Assembly (NCBI GenBank): GCA_031283785.1
Contig: JAITBC010000426.1
Location: 1 to 8,677, forward strand
Length of the DNA stretch: 8,677 nt
From: Tannerella sp.
GTDB lineage: Bacteria; Bacteroidota; Bacteroidia; Bacteroidales; Tannerellaceae
Direction: 5' to 3'
Shown piece after piece: positions 1-6,117 of this stretch. The notes beneath the pieces were generated by a model. That model was given only the letters and a program-made list of their open reading frames with translations, searched no databases and was not told the DNA's origin. How positions within the stretch are numbered: the stretch's first letter is position 1; each line of letters starts with the position of its first letter. The position numbers were made by a program, and so were the translations under genes.

Positions 1-1331
1 CATATACCGTCGCGGGTCATTTTATATCCTATATTATCAATAACATAATATATGATAAACAAAAACACCGAGATGACGGCAGGCGCTCCTAACCCGCCTT
101 TACGTATTATTGCACCTAATGGAGCGCCGATAAAGAAGAATATCAGGCAGGCGAACGACAGCGTGAATTTCTTGTGCATCTCTGCGTGATGCGACCGGAT
201 TTCTCTCTCATCAAAACTCAACGTACTCGATTTGTAACCGTAATTTATCAGCAGATTATCTATATTCCGCTTCGAGTAGGACAGTAACGACACCTTGATA
301 TTCGGATCTTGCACCCGGTACAGACTGTCAAAGTCCATTACCGGTTTATCGACAGCCGGCGAATCGTTCTTCGTCCGGCCTGCTGCTGTTTGGACATCCG
401 GTTCGAAACGGGCTAATGTCTTACGATATGACAGTGCAAACAGTGCGTTCGACTCCGTTCTTTTGACACTATCCATGCGTACCGTCATCGAGTCGATGGA
501 TCGTTGGAGGCTTGCGATGTTTTTACCCACATAACGATCCTGAAATATCGACTCGTTCGTCATATTAAAATTACCGTCAAAGTCAATCAGCATCTCCATT
601 GTATCGAAAGATTCGCGCCGGTAGGATGCGGCATTTTCAGCGTTCTGCGCCTTATCTCTGTTCCCTTTCTGACTCGTGAACGATTCGCCGCTATACAAGG
701 TCAGTACCAGGTATTTTTTATCGACGGATGTTTTGATCCGTCCCGAATCGGCGACAATAATACGTATATTATTAAATCCTTCGGAATAATCGTAAATCAT
801 AATATCTTTCAAGAGTTTTGCTTTTTTATCTTTCTTCCTGACATAAATATTTTTCAAGTTTATTCCCGTATAAAATATGCTTTCCGGGATTTCCAATTCC
901 GGAGACTTTTGTTTTACGGAATAAAGAAAGGTATACATTTTCACCTGCGAAACCGGTATCACGTTATTCTGGAAAAAGAAAGCTGATATGGATACGATTA
1001 TAAGGAAGAATGTCAACGGTTTCATGATCCGCATTAAGGAGATACCGGAAGCTTTCATGGCCAGCAGTTCCAATTGTTCGCCCAGATTTCCGAACGTCAT
1101 AAGTGAGGCGAATAATATGGCAAGCGGCAGCGCCTGGGGCACAAAAGAAAGAGCGGCATAAAAAAATAATTCTGCAAGAATATACATCTCTATTCCTTTG
1201 CCGACCATCTCATCAACATATTTCCACAGGAACTGCATCAGAAAAATGAACAGACAGATCCCGAACGTCATGGAAAATAACGGCAGATACGTTTTCAACA
1301 AAAACAGATCTAATCGCTTTATAATGCGCAT
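1..1331 (-). CDS. lptF: LptF/LptG-family LPS export permease, C-terminus cut by window edge
   Basis: Inner-membrane permease of the YjgP/YjgQ family. With LptB and LptC these proteins extract lipopolysaccharide from the inner membrane and pass it to the periplasmic Lpt bridge. The 443 visible codons are open to the edge. I see transmembrane segments at about residues 17-38, 50-75, 102-120, 388-407 and 416-436, the family-typical stretch EQLELLAMKASGISL (85-99) after TM2, and GAPLGAIIRKGGLG (402-415) between TM4 and TM5. A long periplasmic region (about 121-387) separates TM3 from TM4; it should hold the beta-jellyroll and is far longer than in the E. coli proteins. The ATG at 1331 is the only possible start, because the in-frame TAA of the upstream START gene lies two codons before it. 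A 6-nt gap to that gene indicates one operon. Calling it LptF rather than LptG rests on resemblance to the long Bacteroides form. Family assignment is firm; the F/G choice is less so. The sixth TM and C-terminus lie outside the window. Confidence 0.93.
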   Translation of the reverse strand, partial: MRIIKRLDLFLLKTYLPLFSMTFGICLFIFLMQFLWKYVDEMVGKGIEMYILAELFFYAALSFVPQALPLAILFASLMTFGNLGEQLELLAMKASGISLMRIMKPLTFFLIIVSISAFFFQNNVIPVSQVKMYTFLYSVKQKSPELEIPESIFYTGINLKNIYVRKKDKKAKLLKDIMIYDYSEGFNNIRIIVADSGRIKTSVDKKYLVLTLYSGESFTSQKGNRDKAQNAENAASYRRESFDTMEMLIDFDGNFNMTNESIFQDRYVGKNIASLQRSIDSMTVRMDSVKRTESNALFALSYRKTLARFEPDVQTAAGRTKNDSPAVDKPVMDFDSLYRVQDPNIKVSLLSYSKRNIDNLLINYGYKSSTLSFDEREIRSHHAEMHKKFTLSFACLIFFFIGAPLGAIIRKGGLGAPAVISVFLFIIYYVIDNIGYKMTRDGI

Positions 1332-1337
1332 ACCATT

Positions 1338-1718
1338 TTATACTCCTAACGTTCTTTTCAGTTCATCAACCTGCGTATCCCACAGGCTTATGGCATCCAT
1401 CATCTCCGACGGTTCCGCAAAATCCGTGATCTCAAGCGCAACGCCTCCCGTCAGTTCAATCGTATGAATACGAAATTCAAAATAAACGTTATCATCGTCA
1501 TTTGCCCACCTGTAGCGCACACACACATCCGGTTTAATATATAAAACCTTTGCTTCTTCACGCGTCTTATTCCATGAAAAGGTGTATGTTTCCCCATTCA
1601 CGTCGACAGCATCGGCAAACCAGGATGATAATCCCGGCGTCGTCGTCAGATGATTCCATAAGCTCCGTTTGGAAATCTTGTCGAACACATATTCAATATG
1701 AAACTTCTCTTTTTTCAT
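1338..1718 (-). CDS. START-like domain (SRPBCC superfamily) protein, 126 aa
   Basis: Small, apparently cytoplasmic protein with no signal peptide or membrane segment. It resembles the START-like/AHSA1 proteins of Bacteroidota: an opening beta-strand (KFHIEYVF), a helix with LWNHLTTTPGLSSWFAD (about residues 20-36), strands including YFEFRIHTIEL and ALEITDFAEP, and a C-terminal helix LWDTQVDELKRTLG. The fold encloses a hydrophobic cavity that in relatives holds lipids or other apolar ligands; the ligand here is unknown. I start at the ATG at 1718 (MKKEKFHIEYVF), which matches the usual beginning of the family as I recall it. An in-frame ATG at 1751, one base after the DUF5686 stop, would add 11 residues and could be translationally coupled. 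A weak promoter-like pair lies on the minus strand (TTTG at 1757-1754, TATCTTGC at 1734-1727, 19-nt spacer), so it may also be transcribed separately. Its position just before lptF suggests an envelope-lipid role, which is inference only. Confidence 0.85.
   Translation of the reverse strand: MKKEKFHIEYVFDKISKRSLWNHLTTTPGLSSWFADAVDVNGETYTFSWNKTREEAKVLYIKPDVCVRYRWANDDDNVYFEFRIHTIELTGGVALEITDFAEPSEMMDAISLWDTQVDELKRTLGV
1343..1347 (-). promoter_or_regulatory. Shine-Dalgarno-like AGGAG for lptF, inside the preceding gene
   Basis: AGGAG on the minus strand lies within the last codons of the START-like gene, 11 nt before the lptF ATG at 1331. It sits 6 nt before another ATG at 1336, which is out of frame and opens only five codons. 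Clear Shine-Dalgarno sequences are uncommon in Bacteroidota, so this one stands out. It supports translation of lptF from the polycistronic message. Its use in vivo is inferred. Confidence 0.45.
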
Positions 1719-1752
1719 AATTTCGCGCAAGATAGATAAAATATATGACATA

Positions 1753-4308
1753 TCAAAAAGAAAATTTCATTTTCAGTCTCAAGCCGCTATTCGGCACCTT
1801 CTCATGGTCGCGATACGACAACCTCCAGATATAATCCACACGTATCAGTTTAAAAATATTTTCAACTCCGACTCCAGCTTCCATATAAGGTCTATCGCCC
1901 ATCATATAGGTATTCTCCGGGAATTTATATAAGCCTGCCCCATTTATTTCAGGATTGTTTATATCACTCAGATCACCAAACCAGCCGCGAAACGACAGCA
2001 CTTCGCGGAGCTGCAATTCTTTTATCAGGGGTAGACGGTTGAAAAGCCACCCGTTCATAAAATAAGTCATCTCCCATGACACAAAACGGTCGTTTATAAA
2101 TTCCATCGGGTCCATCAATGGGAATGTCTCCGCTTCAATACTGTACGACAAGTTCGCGTTCGGGATATGAAGCAACGGGTAAGGCACACGATTCCAGATT
2201 TTCCCGGCCTGCCCGTACAGGTCTGCATACCCAAAGGGAGACATCCAGAAACGTTTCCGTACACCTATTTCCGTCCGGCTATAATTATGGTCGGTTCCAA
2301 GGACGCCTTTACGCGCTACGATATGGTTCATGGTGACGATAGGCGCATCAAGCGTGATGGGATAACGGTAGTTACGTGACTGATAAAATTTTTCATTCGG
2401 CGCCCAACGCAGATAAAACTCCAACTGCGCCGACGTATAACGGTCGGTTGGAGCAATTGTCCCATCCGCACGTATCAAACCGAAAGGCACATCGGGCGTA
2501 GCCCATTCGGTAAGATGGCGAAGCGAGATGCTGTAACCTAATCCGCTGTAATTTTCTTTATAATAGCTCAACTCCGCTTTTCTCATGTAAGTGATAAGGT
2601 TGTTTTCGCGGCGTTTTATCATCATAAACATATTATCGTCATTGGTATAAAGGTAATGCTGACCGATTTGGTTTATATCATATTTATATTCCGCCCGGAT
2701 GTAGTGGAACGGATATTCCTTACGGAACGTTCTCTTTTTATTAAACGAATATTCCAGTATGGCATCCCCTTTAAGCTTCCGGTCTTGCGTCCCGTACGCA
2801 AGGTATCCGTCCGCAAAAAGCCGGCGGCTGAAATTGACCGTCGTCGTGCCTCCCAGTCGGAACCTTGCTCCTTCCAGCGCATTTCCGCTTATGAACGTGT
2901 TCGCCGGCCCAAATTCAAACAGGCTGTTCGTCTCGGAGGTCTGTACATAACCGTTAACCAGGATATTGATGGTTTTTTCCGACCAGTAAAAAAGCGGCAC
3001 TTCACGCAATTGCGCCATCATCTTTTCTATCGAAGTCTTCTGTATTTCTTCCGCTCCTTCACGCGCCTCATTCCAGAACTCGTCCGTCTGCCGGCGTGCT
3101 CCTTCCGATTCCATGACCGGCGCTTTCTCTTCGAACACCGTTATATCCTGCGGTTTCGTAAACGTATGGTTACGATGCAACGCTACGCGACGCGCATACG
3201 ACCCCTTCATTTTCCGGTTTAGCTTGAATATTAACGCAATATCATTCTTCGTCAATATCCTTGTGTCGTTATCCGCACGAATATAGTCCTGCTCAACAGA
3301 CATCTCACCGATAAAATTAAGATTGATATCGCGAGGAATATTCAAATTCACCTTTTTCACGAAATAATTAGAATCAAGCGTCACATACAGATGGCCTACA
3401 AATCCGAACGATTCCGGGTTGAAAGGGGCAAATCCGAGATCCATGCACCGTTCATTGTCGATCAAAACGGTATCTAATAAGTAATATTTGTAGTAATTAG
3501 GGCCTATGGAAGAAAGCGGGCTGACAAACCGGTGAAGAAAAAGAGGAATATTGTCCTGGAATATGTCAATATCCTTAAAAGCTTCATCAATAAATTGTTT
3601 CACTCCTTCTTCAGATATGATTTCAATGATGCCGGCACGTTTTGTACCTCCTACTATTTTCCGTTCCGTATGAGGCGATTTGCGATAATAACAGTCTTCT
3701 ATCTGTTCTTCGTTGTATAGCGGAAGAATCGTCCGTCCGCGTACGGATGTCGAATCGACATAGTCGAATATAAAATCAACATGCTTGTATATCATGCTCC
3801 GGCGTGCTTTATCGACATCGAAATCATCGAACGCGAACATCCGCTGCTCATATGTGTTATAGCTGAAATAGTCGTGATCATACGGATTATTCAAATTTCG
3901 CCGCGCAATAACGTTCCGCACAAACGTTACCGCCGGATTATCTTTTCTGGAATACCGTTCTTTACCGGGATGTACGGTGATCTCATTCAATTCGTATACG
4001 ATCGGCTTCAACAATATATCAACTCTGTTATATCCACTTTTCAGTGTTGTGAGACTTGTTTCATATCCGGTATACGAAATCGAAAGCATCAGACTGTCGG
4101 ACGTCGTCTTTAACGAAAAATATCCGTTCCCGTCGGTAACCGTACCTTTTGTTGTCCCGCGTAAAGCTACTGTTACATAAGGTATAGCCTCGCCGGTTTC
4201 GAAATCTTTAATAAACCCTTCTACCTGTACTGTTTGTTGAGCATAAGTTCCTCCCGATACGAAAAATACAAGAAGAAACAGTATGTTACATATCATCTTT
4301 TGCCTCAT
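1753..4308 (-). CDS. DUF5686 outer-membrane protein with CarboxypepD_reg-like N-domain
   Basis: Large exported protein of 851 residues. Residues 1-23 form a signal peptide (basic MRQK, hydrophobic core NILFLLVFFVSGG, likely cleavage after TYA). Residues about 26-108 are a CarboxypepD_reg-like beta-sandwich, with VEGFIKDFETGEAIPYVTV, GTTKGTVTDGNGYFSL and a final LNEITV strand. The rest matches the DUF5686 family, beginning with RKDNPAVTFVRNVIARRN (121-138). The C-terminal half is rich in alternating aromatic/polar strands and ends in ...LRLKMKFSF; the terminal Phe fits an outer-membrane beta-barrel insertion signal. Its biochemical function is unknown. An alternative start at Met5 (4296) has AGG six bases upstream, but I prefer 4308 because it supplies the positive signal-peptide n-region. 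It is first in a run with the START-like and lptF genes; the downstream gap is 34 nt, or 1 nt if the longer START gene start is used. The family assignment is confident; the exact barrel boundary is not. Confidence 0.9.
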   Translation of the reverse strand: MRQKMICNILFLLVFFVSGGTYAQQTVQVEGFIKDFETGEAIPYVTVALRGTTKGTVTDGNGYFSLKTTSDSLMLSISYTGYETSLTTLKSGYNRVDILLKPIVYELNEITVHPGKERYSRKDNPAVTFVRNVIARRNLNNPYDHDYFSYNTYEQRMFAFDDFDVDKARRSMIYKHVDFIFDYVDSTSVRGRTILPLYNEEQIEDCYYRKSPHTERKIVGGTKRAGIIEIISEEGVKQFIDEAFKDIDIFQDNIPLFLHRFVSPLSSIGPNYYKYYLLDTVLIDNERCMDLGFAPFNPESFGFVGHLYVTLDSNYFVKKVNLNIPRDINLNFIGEMSVEQDYIRADNDTRILTKNDIALIFKLNRKMKGSYARRVALHRNHTFTKPQDITVFEEKAPVMESEGARRQTDEFWNEAREGAEEIQKTSIEKMMAQLREVPLFYWSEKTINILVNGYVQTSETNSLFEFGPANTFISGNALEGARFRLGGTTTVNFSRRLFADGYLAYGTQDRKLKGDAILEYSFNKKRTFRKEYPFHYIRAEYKYDINQIGQHYLYTNDDNMFMMIKRRENNLITYMRKAELSYYKENYSGLGYSISLRHLTEWATPDVPFGLIRADGTIAPTDRYTSAQLEFYLRWAPNEKFYQSRNYRYPITLDAPIVTMNHIVARKGVLGTDHNYSRTEIGVRKRFWMSPFGYADLYGQAGKIWNRVPYPLLHIPNANLSYSIEAETFPLMDPMEFINDRFVSWEMTYFMNGWLFNRLPLIKELQLREVLSFRGWFGDLSDINNPEINGAGLYKFPENTYMMGDRPYMEAGVGVENIFKLIRVDYIWRLSYRDHEKVPNSGLRLKMKFSF

Positions 4309-4343
4309 TCCTTAAAATTGTTCTTATCTACAATAAACAGATG

Positions 4344-4374
4344 CAAAGGTCGGTTTTATTTTTCATTTGACAAA
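4344..4374 (-). promoter_or_regulatory. Candidate promoter for the DUF5686-START-lptF operon
   Basis: On the minus strand, TTTG (4374-4371) is followed after 19 nt by GACCTTTG (4351-4344). The latter matches five of the six fixed positions of the Bacteroidota -7 element TAnnTTTG, and the spacing fits the usual 19-20 nt. It would give a leader of roughly 30 nt before the ATG at 4308. Assigned by motif only. Confidence 0.42.
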
Positions 4375-4390
4375 AAACAGTGTATATTTG
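4360..4390 (+). promoter_or_regulatory. Candidate promoter for the nucleotidyltransferase gene
   Basis: TATATTTG at 4383-4390 is a perfect match to the Bacteroidota -7 element TAnnTTTG. At the expected 19-20 nt upstream there is only a T-run (TTTT, 4360-4363) instead of TTTG. Start of transcription is expected near 4397, giving an A/T-rich leader of about 44 nt. The element overlaps the opposing candidate promoter by about 15 nt. Confidence 0.5.
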
Positions 4391-4440
4391 CACGATTAAA
4401 TTATAGAATAAGGACAAAAAAAATTAACAGTAAATTGAAT

Positions 4441-5367
4441 ATGGGGCCAACTTTATTTGTACTTGCTGCAGGAATGGGCAGTCGTTACGGAGGTTTAAAA
4501 CAATTAGACGGACTGGGTCCGAACGGCGAAACAATCATGGATTATTCCATTTTCGACGCTATCCGCGGAGGATTCGGCAAAGTAGTATTCGTCATACGAA
4601 AAGATTTCGAAGACGATTTCCGGAAGAAAATTCTCGGTAAATATGAAAATCATATACCCGTCGACGTCGTTTTCCAGTCGACGGATAAATTGCCGGAAGG
4701 GTTCGTTTGCCCGGAAGGACGTACAAAGCCGTGGGGTACGAACCATGCCGTGCTGATGGGTAAGGACGTCATAAAAGAGCCTTTTGCCGTTATCAATGCG
4801 GACGATTTTTACGGGCGCAACAGTTTTGAAGCGTTAGGCAAAGAACTTTACGTCGCCAATGAAAAGAAAAACGAATACTGCATGGTCGGTTTCCGCGTCG
4901 GTAACACGCTGAGCGAAAGCGGCTCGGTAGCACGCGGCGTATGCAGTACGGATGCGGATGGTTACCTCGCAACCGTTGTCGAACGTACGGCTATCGAACG
5001 TATCGACGGCGATATACAGTTCATCGATGAAAACGGCAGAAAAGTGATTCTTGACGAGAACACGCCCGTGTCAATGAACATGTGGGGTTTCACGCCGGAC
5101 TATTTCGAATACTCGGAAGAATATTTCAAAGACTTTTTACGCAAAAACAAGGATAACCCCAAAAGCGAATATTTTATTCCGCTGACAGTAAACGAACTTG
5201 TAACAAAAAATATCGCGCGCGTAAAAGTGCTCGACACGACCTCAAAATGGTTCGGCGTAACATATATCGCCGATCGCCCGACCGTCGTAGACAAAATACA
5301 GGCTCTAATCGACGCCGGAGAATATCCTGATAAACTGTTCTACCGGAAAAACTGTAGTTATCAATAG
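4441..5367 (+). CDS. Sugar-phosphate nucleotidyltransferase family protein, 308 aa
   Basis: Cytoplasmic GT-A-like NTP_transferase enzyme. The family couples an NTP with a sugar (or similar) phosphate to make an NDP-activated precursor plus pyrophosphate, usually for surface glycans. Residues 5-21 contain the nucleotide-binding loop LAAGMGSRYGGLKQ, a variant of the GxGxR...PK signature. KPWGT (96-100) and VINADDFYG (117-125) follow, with the Asp pair D121/D122 likely placing the catalytic metal. SMNMWGF and KWFGVTY lie further on and are typical of this Bacteroidota subfamily. The start is MGPTLF at 4441: the open frame continues upstream, but that extension crosses the promoter and the opposite gene and contains no family sequence next to the start. 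No Shine-Dalgarno is evident; the leader is A-rich. It stands alone on this strand between a divergent envelope operon and a signalling cassette, so substrate cannot be inferred from context. Family confident, sugar and nucleotide unknown. Confidence 0.9.
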   Translation: MGPTLFVLAAGMGSRYGGLKQLDGLGPNGETIMDYSIFDAIRGGFGKVVFVIRKDFEDDFRKKILGKYENHIPVDVVFQSTDKLPEGFVCPEGRTKPWGTNHAVLMGKDVIKEPFAVINADDFYGRNSFEALGKELYVANEKKNEYCMVGFRVGNTLSESGSVARGVCSTDADGYLATVVERTAIERIDGDIQFIDENGRKVILDENTPVSMNMWGFTPDYFEYSEEYFKDFLRKNKDNPKSEYFIPLTVNELVTKNIARVKVLDTTSKWFGVTYIADRPTVVDKIQALIDAGEYPDKLFYRKNCSYQ

Positions 5368-5432
5368 CAGAATTATGGCAGCAATTTTAAAGTCGAATCA
5401 AAGGGAATTTAAAGCACTGTCCCGCCCGCATG

Positions 5433-5460
5433 TTGCATTGACTGTTTAATACTGCATTTG
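5433..5460 (+). promoter_or_regulatory. Weak candidate promoter overlapping the sigma-factor start
   Basis: TTG (5433-5435), a 17-nt spacer and TGCATTTG (5453-5460), which matches five of six fixed positions of TAnnTTTG. It is the only such element in the 96 bases before the sigma gene. If real, transcription would start at about the ATG at 5464, giving a nearly leaderless message. Alternatively the gene is read from upstream. Confidence 0.25.
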
Positions 5461-5463
5461 GAT

Positions 5464-6030
5464 ATGAAGAAATATTATAATGTAACAGCCGAAACATTGG
5501 AGGACTTAAAAAGTGGCGATCATAAGGCTTTTGATATGGTATTTCTGTCATATTTCGACAAAGTAAAACGCTTCATAGCCGGACTTATCCGCTCGGAAGA
5601 TGACGCAGAAGATCTGGCACAGGATGTTTTCGCCAAGTTATGGACAGAGCGTGAAAACATAGATACACACTCTTCTTTCAATGCATTTCTATACACGATA
5701 TCCCGTAACGCCACATACAATTATCTGAAACACAAACTTGTGCAAACAAATTATGTATCCGAATACGTTCAACGGGAAGAAGAAGCGGATGCGGATACGC
5801 CGGAAAAACTTTTCTTTGCAAAAGAAATTGAACTGTTAATTGAAATGGCACTTTGCCGTATGCCGGAAAAAAGGAGCGAAATTTACCGGTTGAGCCGTAA
5901 CAAGGGTCTTTCCAATGACGAAATAGCCGCCCGACTTAACATCTCCCGCAAGACGGTGGAGAACAATTTAACCTTAGCTCTTAAAGAAATACGCAAGATA
6001 ATCCTCCTTGCAATCGTTTTTTTCATCTGA
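5464..6030 (+). CDS. FecI-like ECF RNA polymerase sigma factor, 188 aa
   Basis: Group IV (ECF) sigma factor that directs RNA polymerase to a small regulon, normally including the neighbouring receptor genes. Sigma-70 region 2 lies at about residues 24-92: KAFDMVFLSYFDKVKRFI, the acidic DDAEDLAQDVFAKLW (46-60) and FNAFLYTISRNATYNYLKHK (core and -10 recognition). An acidic linker follows (REEEADADTPEK). Region 4 (about 120-175) has the helix-turn-helix LSNDEIAARLNISRKTVENN (149-168) for -35 recognition. The length is normal for the family. The last ten residues (IILLAIVFFI) are entirely hydrophobic, which is seen in other Bacteroidota ECF factors. I chose ATG 5464 over the in-frame TTG at 5458, which adds only two residues and overlaps a promoter-like element. 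An 87-nt gap separates it from the fecR-type gene, its likely regulator. Confidence 0.94.
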   Translation: MKKYYNVTAETLEDLKSGDHKAFDMVFLSYFDKVKRFIAGLIRSEDDAEDLAQDVFAKLWTERENIDTHSSFNAFLYTISRNATYNYLKHKLVQTNYVSEYVQREEEADADTPEKLFFAKEIELLIEMALCRMPEKRSEIYRLSRNKGLSNDEIAARLNISRKTVENNLTLALKEIRKIILLAIVFFI

Positions 6031-6060
6031 TCCATGTGTGTGTTTTTTTTCGGGAGTTCC

Positions 6061-6097
6061 ATGCCGTTTAGTTGTATATATGAATGTATAACGGTAT
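6061..6097 (+). repeat. Imperfect inverted repeat between sigma and anti-sigma genes
   Basis: ATGCCGTT (6061-6068) can pair with AACGGTAT (6090-6097): eight pairs including one G-U, with a 21-nt A/T-rich loop. It lies 20 bases before the FecR start in an 87-base gap that also contains a TG repeat and a T-run (6035-6050). It could be an RNA hairpin in the leader or a protein-binding palindrome; it may also be chance. No T-run follows the second arm, so it is not a standard terminator. Confidence 0.35.
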
Positions 6098-6117
6098 CAT
6101 AGAATAAAAAAAAACAG

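Noticed and set aside
504..986. A 160-codon plus-strand open frame opposite lptF.
   Set aside because: It lies entirely antisense to a clearly coding, family-matching gene, and its translation shows no domain or signal.
2656..3222. A 188-codon plus-strand open frame opposite the DUF5686 gene.
   Set aside because: Basic, low-complexity translation typical of antisense to a barrel-coding gene; the other strand has the recognisable product.
4366..4390. TTTG (4366-4369) as the -33 partner of the TATATTTG element.
   Set aside because: The spacer is only 13 nt, too short for the Bacteroidota arrangement of about 19-20 nt.
4234..4440. In-frame upstream extension of the nucleotidyltransferase (69 codons).
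   Set aside because: It overlaps the start of the divergent DUF5686 gene and both promoter candidates, and the family motif begins directly after Met at 4441.
5375..5449. A 24-codon open frame (starting MAAILKSNQREF) between the nucleotidyltransferase and sigma genes.
   Set aside because: Very short, no ribosome site, no recognisable motif, and it runs into the sigma-gene promoter region; open frames of this size are expected by chance.
5458..5463. TTG at 5458 as the sigma-factor start.
   Set aside because: It adds just Met-Asp before a normal ATG and overlaps a promoter-like element; ATG 5464 gives the usual family N-terminus.
6035..6050. TG repeat plus eight Ts after the sigma stop, as a possible intrinsic terminator.
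   Set aside because: No GC-rich stem precedes the T-run; termination here would also cut the sigma gene off from its expected partners.
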